NCBI GenBank assembly: GCA_003452965.1
Contig: DMMW01000003.1
Span: forward strand, 37,395 to 43,171
Direction of reading: 5' to 3'
Source: Elusimicrobiota bacterium
GTDB taxonomy: Bacteria > Elusimicrobiota > UBA8919
DNA: 5,777 nt
Every line of letters begins with the position of its first letter. The first letter of the stretch is position 1. Below are positions 1 through 5,704 of this stretch, in pieces. Below the pieces are notes generated by a model, which saw only the letters and a list, made by a program, of their open reading frames with translations, was not told the origin of the DNA and did no database searches. The translations under genes and the position numbers were made by a program.

Positions 1-3
1 CGC

Positions 4-27
4 TCTGCATCACTGTCGTTCTGCATC
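4..27. repeat. Short direct repeat at the left edge
   Basis: TCTGCATC occurs at 4-11 and 20-27, a 16-bp period. It may be the edge of a longer tandem array lying outside the window, or chance. Confidence 0.3.
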
Positions 28-71
28 TACAATTTAGGAATTATAACGCAGTTTGTTTATATAGATAATAT

Positions 72-99
72 ATTATATTTTTTAATGCTAAAAAGTCAA
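72..99 (-). promoter_or_regulatory. Strong sigma70-type promoter pointing out of the left edge
   Basis: The minus strand carries TTGACT (94-99, five of six matches), a 16-bp spacer and a perfect TATAAT (72-77). The start would be near 65, so the transcript leaves the window to the left. It lies 73 bp beyond the stop of the nucleotidyltransferase gene and marks the start of a separate transcription unit whose gene is not included. The -10 box is part of the 12-bp palindrome ATAATATATTAT, so activity on the plus strand cannot be excluded, although no gene lies in that direction. Confidence 0.5.
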
Positions 100-171
100 G
101 AAATTTCTCAACGGGTCTACCCAGTAGAGTAAAGCAAATAAAACATTAAAAACGGATAAATCTAAGCTTTT

Positions 172-1014
172 TTAATGTGGCAGGCATAGCTTCTGAAGGA
201 AGGTTTTTTTTTGTTCTTCAGTAAAACATTTCAATAGATTATTTAGTCTGGTTTTTACAGATTTCTTTTTAACAGAAATTGCAAAAATATTTAAATTGTT
301 ATCAATATATTTTAAAACGTTTCTTTTCTTGAATTCTAATAAAATTTTTTTTGCTTTTTCTTCTTCCAATGTTTTTATAAACTCATCTCGTATTCTTGAT
401 GCCGAAACTAAAGATAACAGGTTTTTCTTGATAGCGGAATTCATCCATTTTTCAGTGTTTTTTTCTATTCTGAAATTAAATCTATTTGCATATCTAATTG
501 CTCTTAAAATTCTTGTCGGATCGTCAATAAAGCTTTTTTTATGAAGCACACGGATTAACTTATTTTTAATGTCATTCAATCCCTCGCACGGGTCAATAAT
601 ACTGTATACTGTATTCTGTATTCTGTATTCTGATATTGGTATTGCCATGGTATTTATGGTAAAGTCACGACGGAACAAATCTTTTTTTAAAGTGGCAGGA
701 TAAACGACAGGCATGGAAGCAGGTTTCGGATATTCTTCTGTTCTTGCAGTGGCAAAATCAATTACAAAATTATCTTTTAGTTTAAGAGATGCAGTAAAGA
801 ATTTTTTATAAACTGTAAGTTTTCCATCTAATATATTATGAAAATAATTCGCAACTTCAATTCCGTTCCCTTCAACAACTAAATCCAAATCTATACTTTT
901 AATTTTTAATATTAAATCTCTGATAAAACCGCCTACAATATAAATCCTGCAATTCAGTTGTTTTTCAGAATTTTTTGCTAATTTTAATAAATAAGCGATT
1001 TTATTAAATCCCAT
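172..1014 (-). CDS. Class II CCA-adding enzyme / poly(A) polymerase family, short form
   Basis: A 280-residue nucleotidyltransferase that would add nucleotides to RNA 3' ends (CCA, CC, A or poly(A); the specificity cannot be read here). The head domain has YIVGGFIRD (25-33) and the metal-binding carboxylates D42 and D44 in IDLDLVVEG, followed by the motif RRDFTINTMA (115-124). The neck has the base-selecting DDPTRILRAIRYANRF (164-179), where D165 and R168 fill the EDxxR template, and a degenerate motif E, SASRIRDEF (204-212), where the usual ERIR glutamate is Ser. The protein stops at LCLPH, where family members normally continue through a body and tail of 100 or more residues. None of the three frames after the stop continues the protein. 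A heptamer repeat inserts about 5-7 residues between the RRD motif and IIDP (139-142). The start overlaps the upstream gene by 31 bp and has only a weak Shine-Dalgarno. Confidence 0.88.
   Translation of the reverse strand: MGFNKIAYLLKLAKNSEKQLNCRIYIVGGFIRDLILKIKSIDLDLVVEGNGIEVANYFHNILDGKLTVYKKFFTASLKLKDNFVIDFATARTEEYPKPASMPVVYPATLKKDLFRRDFTINTMAIPISEYRIQNTVYSIIDPCEGLNDIKNKLIRVLHKKSFIDDPTRILRAIRYANRFNFRIEKNTEKWMNSAIKKNLLSLVSASRIRDEFIKTLEEEKAKKILLEFKKRNVLKYIDNNLNIFAISVKKKSVKTRLNNLLKCFTEEQKKTFLQKLCLPH
602..637 (-). repeat. Heptanucleotide tandem repeat inside the nucleotidyltransferase gene
   Basis: On the plus strand the units are CTGTATA, CTGTATT, CTGTATT, CTGTATT and a diverged CTGATATT; on the coding strand the unit is AATACAG. 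Three units are identical and one differs by a single base. They encode about residues 128-139 between the RRD motif and IIDP, where relatives have a short turn. Any change in copy number other than a multiple of three would shift the frame. Confidence 0.9.
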
Positions 1015-1448
1015 ATAACACTTAGACCGATAACCAAAATAGCAGAACCTATTATAGAACCGACTGTTAAAAATAAATATGATTTTTTCCTGTTAAGATG
1101 CATTAAATGGCTTACCAATACAGCAGAATACATGCCTCCTAAATATACCGGCATAGCAGACAAAATAGTTATACCAAGATAACCCATTCTTCTAACTTTT
1201 TTTACCATCTTGGTTTTTTCAACAGCATATTGAGACGGCAGTCTTTTGGATAAGAGCCTTCCAATTTTTTTATTTACACCGGCTCCTTCAAGGATATAAA
1301 AATACAAAAACATCTGGAGTATATCACCTGTTAATGCAATAAAAAAAGCTCCCCACCATCCTAATCCGGCAATAAAACTTATAGGAACGACTAAAAATCT
1401 ATTAAAAAAGTAATGCAGGATGTTTAATGCGATACCGATTTCAAACAT
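984..1448 (-). CDS. Small membrane protein, Sm_multidrug_ex / COG2426 type
   Basis: A 154-residue integral membrane protein. Hydrophobic segments lie at about 17-55 (probably two helices), 89-115 and 122-148, with a basic cytoplasmic loop between (KKIGRLLSKR and KTKMVKKVRRMG). The order of features fits the small multidrug-export family (Pfam Sm_multidrug_ex): a GD..Q.. segment (41-45), the basic amphipathic loop, then a strand-break motif AMPVYLGGMYSAVLVS (98-113) in place of the usual PLPGTGAWTGAL, then a final helix after NRKKSY. The family name rests on thin evidence and the transported substrate is unknown. The ATG lies 3 bp after the preceding stop codon and has no recognisable Shine-Dalgarno, so translation probably depends on reinitiation by ribosomes leaving the upstream gene. 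The 3' end overlaps the next gene by 31 bp. Family assignment is from motif resemblance only. Confidence 0.7.
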   Translation of the reverse strand: MFEIGIALNILHYFFNRFLVVPISFIAGLGWWGAFFIALTGDILQMFLYFYILEGAGVNKKIGRLLSKRLPSQYAVEKTKMVKKVRRMGYLGITILSAMPVYLGGMYSAVLVSHLMHLNRKKSYLFLTVGSIIGSAILVIGLSVIWDLIKSLIY

Positions 1449-1451
1449 AAT

Positions 1452-2372
1452 TTAAAAACTTTGCTTATAACGTGTTTCTTCGAGACGTTTTCTCGCTTCC
1501 TCTTCAGAGATAAAAGATATGTTTTTAATTGAAACGGATATCAGTGATGCCACCGAAGATAACAAAATGAGGTCGTTAATATTAAAAGAATTATTCTGAT
1601 CCCCTGCAAATAATATAAAGCCGAGAAATTTTTCTTCAAAATAAAAAGCTGATACAACAATTGATTTTCCCGAAAAAAAACCATTTTTATAATCTTCTTC
1701 GCTATTCAAAATTATCTCTTTTTCGGAAGAAATTTTATTAACAAAAGGATCTGTTTTCAATAATATATCAATAGGTGGTTGAATATTTATTGATGAATGA
1801 ACATCCAATTCGTCGGTAAATTCATTGTATATAGCTATTAGTCCTCGATTATGTTTTTTAAAATGTTTAGTAATTTTCGTGAATGTATCCATTGTCATCT
1901 GTTTGAGATTTCTTGAACTCGCAATTATTTTTCCTATGTCATATAGTAAAGTCAGATGGCTATCGGTTGTCGATAGACGGTTAAGTGTTGTTGACATAAT
2001 CGCTGATAGAAGCTTCATCCCGGAATTCAAATCACTGGATAGCAGAGAATTAAAATCTTTCTTTTTTATTTCAAGCAAGGTTGTATCTTCAATCGCCTTA
2101 ACCGATGCCATTCTCGGTTTATTCTCAAATAAAGACATTTCTCCGAAATAATCGCCTGCGGATAAAATAGCTAAAACTTTTTTATCATTGCCCGATAAAT
2201 GTTTAAACACCTCAACTTTTCCTTCTGCTATCAAGCAAAACACATCGGCCGCAGTTAATTCTTCAAAAATAACAGTATCTTTTTTAACATTTTTTTCTTT
2301 TACTATTTTTGATATATTTTTAAGTGTTTTATCAGTCAAATCACTAAAAATTTCTATTTGTTTTAGGTTCAT
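1452..2372 (-). CDS. Cyclic-nucleotide-binding (CNB) plus GAF-like domain regulator
   Basis: A 306-residue soluble protein. Residues about 8-110 form a CRP/PKA-type cyclic-nucleotide-binding barrel. Its phosphate-binding cassette reads YFGEMSLFENKPRMASV (75-91), including the conserved Glu (E78) and Arg (R87) that hold the cyclic phosphate in cAMP receptors, so ligand binding looks possible. A connecting helix (115-150) leads to a region (about 142-285) whose alternating strand pattern (GLIAIYNEF, IVVSAFYFEEKFLGFILFAG, NDLILLSSVASLISVSI) matches a GAF-type sensory fold. The protein ends in a charged helix (EEEARKRLEETRYKQSF). There is no DNA-binding HTH, kinase, cyclase or phosphodiesterase, so it is not a CRP-type transcription factor. 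The frame is open to a TTG at 2396, but the ATG at 2372 has a GGAGG 6 bp upstream. The gene overlaps pilus-motor DNA by 29 bp, suggesting a regulatory link to retraction; this is inference. Confidence 0.85.
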   Translation of the reverse strand: MNLKQIEIFSDLTDKTLKNISKIVKEKNVKKDTVIFEELTAADVFCLIAEGKVEVFKHLSGNDKKVLAILSAGDYFGEMSLFENKPRMASVKAIEDTTLLEIKKKDFNSLLSSDLNSGMKLLSAIMSTTLNRLSTTDSHLTLLYDIGKIIASSRNLKQMTMDTFTKITKHFKKHNRGLIAIYNEFTDELDVHSSINIQPPIDILLKTDPFVNKISSEKEIILNSEEDYKNGFFSGKSIVVSAFYFEEKFLGFILFAGDQNNSFNINDLILLSSVASLISVSIKNISFISEEEARKRLEETRYKQSF

Positions 2373-3462
2373 TCTGCCCCTCCTGTTTCTTAGCAAAATC
2401 CAAAGATTGAATTTGTATTTTTAAATCCGATGGATTATTACTTGTGGCAAGCGCATCATCGATAGAAATTGTGCCATTTTTATACAATGTAAAAAGTGAC
2501 TGGTTGAACGATTGTGTTTTATAAAATGAAGAACTATCTTCAATTGCTTTGGATATTTGTCCGGTTTTAGACTCTGCAATCAGTGCCTTTATAAAAGGTG
2601 TATTTACCATAATTTCTATAGCCGCAACCATTCCCTTACCGTCTTTTCTTTTTACTAATCTTTGAGCAATTACCGCTTTAAGGAATAGGGATAGTTGAAA
2701 TCTTATCTGAAGTTGTTGTTCTGGTGTAAATGTATCTATAATTCTATCTATTGTCTGTTTTGTGTCGTTTGTATGAAGCGTTGAAATAACAAGATGTCCG
2801 GTTTCAGCAGCTGTTAAGGCGGTTGAAATCGTTTCCGAATCGCGCATTTCGCCTACAAGTATAACATCAGGGTCCTGTCTCAATGCGGATTTCAGTGCTG
2901 TCGCAAATGTATTAGTATCCATTCCGATTTCGCGTTGATTTACTATTGATTTTTTATCAGCATGAACAAATTCTATGGGGTCCTCAATAGTGATAATATT
3001 TTCTTTAAAACTTTCGTTTAAATGATTTATCATAGCTGCCATAGTTGTAGATTTTCCGCTTCCTGTCGGTCCTGTAACAAGAACCAACCCCATTTCGGAA
3101 GAAATAATTTCTTTTAAAACCTGCGGAAGATTAAGTTCGTCTATTGTCGGTATTTTTGCAGGGATTGTTCTAAAAACGGCACCATAATTTCCTTTTTGAA
3201 AAAAAAGCGCACCCCTGAATCTCGCGATACCCGGTAGTTCGCATGCAAAATCAAATTCTTTATTATCATGTAATTTTTTGTCTTCGCCAAAACCTATATA
3301 TTTAGACAAAAGTTGTTTAATGTTTTCCGAAGAAAGTTTTTCAGTATCAATAAGTGGGTCTATTTCCCCGTTAATTCTAACCATAGGTGGTAAACCTGCT
3401 TTAAGATGCAAGTCAGTTCCTTTTTTTTCAACCATCATTTTCAAAAGGTTTTCTATTTCCAT
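2344..3462 (-). CDS. Second PilT/PilU-family pilus retraction ATPase
   Basis: A 372-residue paralogue of the upstream PilT. The domain order is the same: an N-terminal domain with GTDLHL and GLPPMVRINGE (15-33), Walker A GPTGSGKST (131-139), Asp box TIEDPIEF, Walker B VILVGEMRD (200-208, E205) and His box ETGHLVISTLHTND (220-233). All catalytic boxes look intact. It differs from the first copy at the C-terminus. The AIRNLIRE segment is replaced by FIKALIAESKT (290-300), a SFNQSLFTLYKNGTI helix region and an SNNPSDL motif follow, and a polar tail of about 20 residues is added. A PilU-like accessory motor is therefore a reasonable reading, although the His box is PilT-like. A GGGAGG Shine-Dalgarno at 3473-3478 spans the end of the upstream gene, 10 bp before the ATG. 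The tail-coding DNA contains the ribosome binding site of the next gene. Confidence 0.92.
   Translation of the reverse strand: MEIENLLKMMVEKKGTDLHLKAGLPPMVRINGEIDPLIDTEKLSSENIKQLLSKYIGFGEDKKLHDNKEFDFACELPGIARFRGALFFQKGNYGAVFRTIPAKIPTIDELNLPQVLKEIISSEMGLVLVTGPTGSGKSTTMAAMINHLNESFKENIITIEDPIEFVHADKKSIVNQREIGMDTNTFATALKSALRQDPDVILVGEMRDSETISTALTAAETGHLVISTLHTNDTKQTIDRIIDTFTPEQQLQIRFQLSLFLKAVIAQRLVKRKDGKGMVAAIEIMVNTPFIKALIAESKTGQISKAIEDSSSFYKTQSFNQSLFTLYKNGTISIDDALATSNNPSDLKIQIQSLDFAKKQEGQNEPKTNRNF
2379..2383 (-). promoter_or_regulatory. Ribosome binding site fixing the CNB-GAF start
   Basis: GGAGG on the minus strand lies 6 bp before the ATG at 2372 and inside the last codons of the second PilT gene. 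It favours this ATG over the in-frame TTG at 2396, shortening the protein by eight basic residues and reducing the overlap to 29 bp. Confidence 0.75.
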
Positions 3463-3469
3463 ATTAAAG

Positions 3470-4534
3470 TTACCTCCCGTAAATTGCCGCTTTCACCATC
3501 TCGGGATTATGTGCTTTAGCAAGTGCATCTTCAATCTTTATTTGATTATCCCGTACCAATGATGCCAAGGCTTTATCGAGCGAAATCATTCCTGACTTAC
3601 TGCCTACCTCAATTGTCTGATATAATTGGTGTGTCTTGCCTTCCCTGATAAGATTGGCAATAGCGGGTGTTGCTATCATAATTTCTCGTGCGGCAACTCG
3701 CGTAGAACCATCCACGCTTGGTATTAATGTCTGTGATATAACCGCCTGAATAGAAGTAGAAAGCTGCATTCTTACCTGCTGCTGCTGGTGCGGTGGAAAC
3801 ACGTCTATAATTCTGTCTATAGTTGAAGGTGCGTCCGTTGTGTGCAGTGTAGCAAAAACGAGATGCCCTGTTTCTGCAATTGTTATTGCAGCACCGATTG
3901 TTTCAAGGTCTCGCATCTCACCAACAAGAACGATATCCGGATCCTCTCTAAGTGCATGTTTTAAGGCACCGGCAAAAGAAAGCGTATGTTGTCCGACTTC
4001 TCGTTGTGTTACAATGCAGCTCTTAGATTCATAGACAAATTCAATAGGGTCTTCAACCGTAAGTATATGGTCTTTTCTGGTTGTATTGACAATACCCATT
4101 AAACAAGCCAGAGTCGTTGATTTTCCGCTTCCTGTCGGTCCTGTAACAAGCACTAAACCTCTTGGTAACTGTGCTAAATTTGTTATTGAAGGCGGAAACT
4201 TGAGTTCTTCTGGTGTTGGCACTTTTGAGGAAATAACACGAAGAACGGCACCGATTCCGTTCCTATGCATCAAAACGTTTACTCTGAACCTGGATACATT
4301 AGGCAGATTAAACGAACAGTCTAACTCCATTTCTTCTTCAAATTTCCTTTTCTGCTCATCATAAAGCATCGAATAAATAAGTCTTTTTGCTTCTTCAGGA
4401 GTAATTATTTCGGTAAATCCTTCTAAAACTTTCATTTCACCTATGTGTCTGCACATAGGTGGTTTTCCTACTACAATATGAATATCTGATGCACCTATTT
4501 TTACTGCTTTTGTAAGAATATCAAAAATTTCCAT
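3470..4534 (-). CDS. pilT: Type IV pilus twitching-motility ATPase PilT
   Basis: A 354-residue secretion ATPase, full length for PilT, the cytoplasmic hexameric motor that retracts type IV pili. The N-terminal PAS-like domain (about 1-110) carries the family hallmarks GASDIHI (14-20) and GKPPM. In the ATPase core, Walker A is GPTGSGKST (132-140), the Asp box is TVEDPIEF (159-166), Walker B with the catalytic glutamate is DIVLVGEMRD (200-209, E206), and the His box is ETGHLVFATLHTTDA (221-235). The C-terminal AIRNLIRE motif typical of PilT is present as AIANLIRE (291-298), with its Arg changed to Ala. This motif and the length separate it from PilB extension ATPases. A GGAG Shine-Dalgarno sits 5 bp before the ATG. 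The gene opens the second tight gene block and is followed 7 bp later by a second PilT-like gene. No pilus structural gene lies in the window. Confidence 0.95.
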   Translation of the reverse strand: MEIFDILTKAVKIGASDIHIVVGKPPMCRHIGEMKVLEGFTEIITPEEAKRLIYSMLYDEQKRKFEEEMELDCSFNLPNVSRFRVNVLMHRNGIGAVLRVISSKVPTPEELKFPPSITNLAQLPRGLVLVTGPTGSGKSTTLACLMGIVNTTRKDHILTVEDPIEFVYESKSCIVTQREVGQHTLSFAGALKHALREDPDIVLVGEMRDLETIGAAITIAETGHLVFATLHTTDAPSTIDRIIDVFPPHQQQQVRMQLSTSIQAVISQTLIPSVDGSTRVAAREIMIATPAIANLIREGKTHQLYQTIEVGSKSGMISLDKALASLVRDNQIKIEDALAKAHNPEMVKAAIYGR

Positions 4535-4546
4535 AAAATCTCCAGT

Positions 4547-4582
4547 TACCTCACCGAAGTTATCTTATAACATAGGTGGGTA
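4547..4582 (-). promoter_or_regulatory. Bulged hairpin in the pilT leader, next to its ribosome binding site
   Basis: The transcript strand can fold as GGTA/TACC stem segments, an internal loop, a second ACC/GGT segment, another internal loop, and a GTTAT-AAG-ATAAC apical hairpin: 4+3+5 pairs over 36 bases. It ends 4 bases before the GGAG of pilT. There is no T-run, so it is not an intrinsic terminator. A role in translation control, mRNA processing or protein binding is possible but inferred. I could not match it to a known riboswitch class. Confidence 0.3.
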
Positions 4583-4652
4583 TCGTCACTGCATAACTTT
4601 CAGGCGGATTATTATTCACCTTATGATGCAGTAGCGGCATCCATCACAGTAT

Positions 4653-5267
4653 CTACTTAGTTTCAGATTTAGTTTTATTTACTTCTTTCTGTTTTTCTAT
4701 ATAGACTTTTTTCATCACATCGCCGATTTCTATTTGATATACCACATCTAATCCTTCTATAACCTGACCGAAAACTGTATATTTACCGTCTAAAAACGGT
4801 TGTGGTCCCATACAAATATAAAACTGACAACCTGCAGAATCGGGCTCTTGAGATCTTGCCATAGCAACAGTACCGTCAAGATGTTGTCTTTTATTGAATT
4901 CCGCTTTAATCTTATATCCGGGATTACCGGTTCCGTTACCGTTGGGGCATCCCCCCTGAATTACAAAATCCGGTACAACCCTATGGAATTTCAAACCGTT
5001 ATAAAACTTTTTATCAGCAAGTTTTTTAAAATTATTTACCGTATTAGGTGCGTCCTTTTCATAAAACTCAAACTTTATTATACCTTTATCTGTTTCAATA
5101 ACAGCGATTTCTTTCATTTGCTTTTTCTCCTTTATTTGTTTTTTCTTTTGCGTAGGTTTTTTTTCTATAGCATAAAGGTTATTAAAACTTAATGCAAAGA
5201 AGATAAAAAATACGGAAAACAGTCCCAAAATATTAAATCTGGAATTTGAAATTTGAAATATGTTCAT
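4653..5267 (-). CDS. Exported cyclophilin-type peptidyl-prolyl cis-trans isomerase
   Basis: A 204-residue cyclophilin that catalyses proline cis-trans isomerisation. Residues 1-33 form a signal peptide: a polar n-region, a hydrophobic core at about 13-28, and a plausible cleavage after LYA (31-33). A lysine-rich linker (36-52) leads to the catalytic domain, about 53-190. By alignment from memory with human CypA, the catalytic Arg55 is R96 in FHRVVPDFVIQGG, Phe60 is F101 and Gln63 is Q104. The GCQFYICM segment (146-153) supplies the core strand, with Y150 at the Phe113 position, and F158 replaces Trp121, as is usual for bacterial forms with low cyclosporin affinity. The likely location is periplasmic or exported, where it would help fold secreted proteins. 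The start at 5267 has an excellent GGGAGG Shine-Dalgarno 7 bp upstream and overlaps the preceding stop codon (ATGA). M51 is a possible second start. The n-region is built from heptamer-repeat DNA. Confidence 0.93.
   Translation of the reverse strand: MNIFQISNSRFNILGLFSVFFIFFALSFNNLYAIEKKPTQKKKQIKEKKQMKEIAVIETDKGIIKFEFYEKDAPNTVNNFKKLADKKFYNGLKFHRVVPDFVIQGGCPNGNGTGNPGYKIKAEFNKRQHLDGTVAMARSQEPDSAGCQFYICMGPQPFLDGKYTVFGQVIEGLDVVYQIEIGDVMKKVYIEKQKEVNKTKSETK
5115..5130 (-). promoter_or_regulatory. Possible internal start site within the cyclophilin gene
   Basis: GGAG on the minus strand (5127-5130) precedes the ATG codon of M51 (5115-5117) by 9 bp. Starting here would give a 154-residue cyclophilin with no signal peptide, beginning at MKEIAVIETDKG, where cytoplasmic cyclophilins usually begin. 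The GGAG is also explained by Lys-Glu codons in the linker, so it may be chance. Confidence 0.25.
5232..5259 (-). repeat. Degenerate heptanucleotide repeat in the cyclophilin signal sequence
   Basis: On the coding strand four consecutive 7-bp units read ATTTCAA, ATTTCAA, ATTCCAG and ATTTAAT. They encode most of residues 3-12, the n-region ahead of the hydrophobic core. The ATTCCAG unit resembles the AATACAG unit seen in the nucleotidyltransferase gene, suggesting a shared origin. Confidence 0.6.
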
Positions 5268-5653
5268 AATTCTTCCTCCCTTCTGAGAAATTCAACCAGC
5301 TCATCCAAACCGAAAAAGACTTCTATCTTATAACCAACAAAAATCTTTTTATCTGCTTTTTGATTAACAAATTCGCAATCATACTTGGCTTTTTTCACCA
5401 AATCAGTCTTACTCTCGGCGCAGTCATGATTATACACATAGAATAGATAATGTTTTTTTTCGTCGTGATACAAAATAAAATTTTCGTAATAAAACAAATC
5501 TCCGCAAAACGGACATACAACAACATTCAAAAGTCCGTCAAACAACAAATCTTTTAAATCCGGATCTTTTGTAACATTTACTGAACTCCATATATCCCAC
5601 TCGAACTTCTTGCCGCAACGGCAAGTAATATTATGTTTTTCAGAAACCGACAT
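5264..5653 (-). CDS. CpXC-domain zinc-binding protein, function unknown
   Basis: A 129-residue soluble protein of the CpXC type. Two cysteine knuckles are visible: C11-R-C13-G near the N-terminus and C47-P-F-C50-G in the middle, which together would bind one zinc ion. After the second knuckle comes an aromatic-rich stretch (FYYENF, YHDEKKHYLFYVYNHD, about residues 54-77), as is common in this family. The C-terminus is an acidic helix (LDELVEFLRREEEL). There is no signal peptide, so it should be cytoplasmic. The reading frame extends five codons upstream to a TTG at 5668, but I chose the ATG at 5653 because the TTG overlaps no ribosome binding site and a TATAAT box lies between the two codons. 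The gene is first in its transcript, and its TGA overlaps the ATG of the downstream isomerase gene, so the two are translationally coupled. The family's biochemical role is not known and nothing here reveals it. Confidence 0.8.
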   Translation of the reverse strand: MSVSEKHNITCRCGKKFEWDIWSSVNVTKDPDLKDLLFDGLLNVVVCPFCGDLFYYENFILYHDEKKHYLFYVYNHDCAESKTDLVKKAKYDCEFVNQKADKKIFVGYKIEVFFGLDELVEFLRREEEL

Positions 5654-5659
5654 TACAAA

Positions 5660-5687
5660 ATTATACAAAAAAAATCAGAAAAATCAA
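5660..5687 (-). promoter_or_regulatory. Sigma70-type promoter for the CpXC-isomerase pair, probably leaderless
   Basis: On the minus strand a perfect TATAAT (5660-5665) lies 16 bp downstream of TTGATT (5682-5687, four of six matches to TTGACA) in T-rich DNA. The expected transcription start, about 7 bp downstream of the -10 box, falls on or next to the ATG at 5653. No Shine-Dalgarno exists in the six bases between the box and the ATG. The box match is seen directly; use of the promoter and the leaderless transcript are inferred. Confidence 0.5.
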
Positions 5688-5704
5688 ATCAAAAAAGTCA
5701 GCAA

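Noticed and set aside
1..26. Minus-strand ATG beginning MQNDSDAE as the start of the next gene.
   Set aside because: Only eight codons are visible, no ribosome binding site precedes it, and the sequence is a short repeat.
90..111. TTGAGAAATTTCTTGA followed by CTTTTT on the minus strand as an intrinsic terminator of the operon.
   Set aside because: The stem is AT-rich with two wobble pairs and almost no loop, and its end overlaps the -35 box of the leftward promoter.
1960..1976. Perfect inverted repeat CTATCG-GTTGT-CGATAG.
   Set aside because: It lies inside the CNB-GAF coding region, is short, has no T-run, and is explained by codon choice.
4535..4581. CCACCTATG in the pilT leader matching the PPM-coding DNA of both PilT genes, as a repeat or regulatory site.
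   Set aside because: Two copies are explained by homology of the paralogues, and a third nine-base match is likely to be chance.
4565..4590. A TATAAG -10 box as a separate promoter for pilT.
   Set aside because: No acceptable -35 sequence lies 16-18 bp upstream; the bases there read GCAGTG.
4625..4641. Hairpin GATGC / GCATC just after the cyclophilin stop, as a terminator.
   Set aside because: Only five pairs with a seven-base loop, and no T-run follows on the transcript strand.
4621..4644. Seven-codon open frame MDAATAS in the pilT leader as a leader peptide.
   Set aside because: No Shine-Dalgarno precedes it, and frames this short occur by chance.
1825..5192. Plus-strand open frames of 64-130 codons opposite the genes.
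   Set aside because: Each is the antisense shadow of a well-supported minus-strand gene and shows no domain motif or upstream ribosome binding site of its own.
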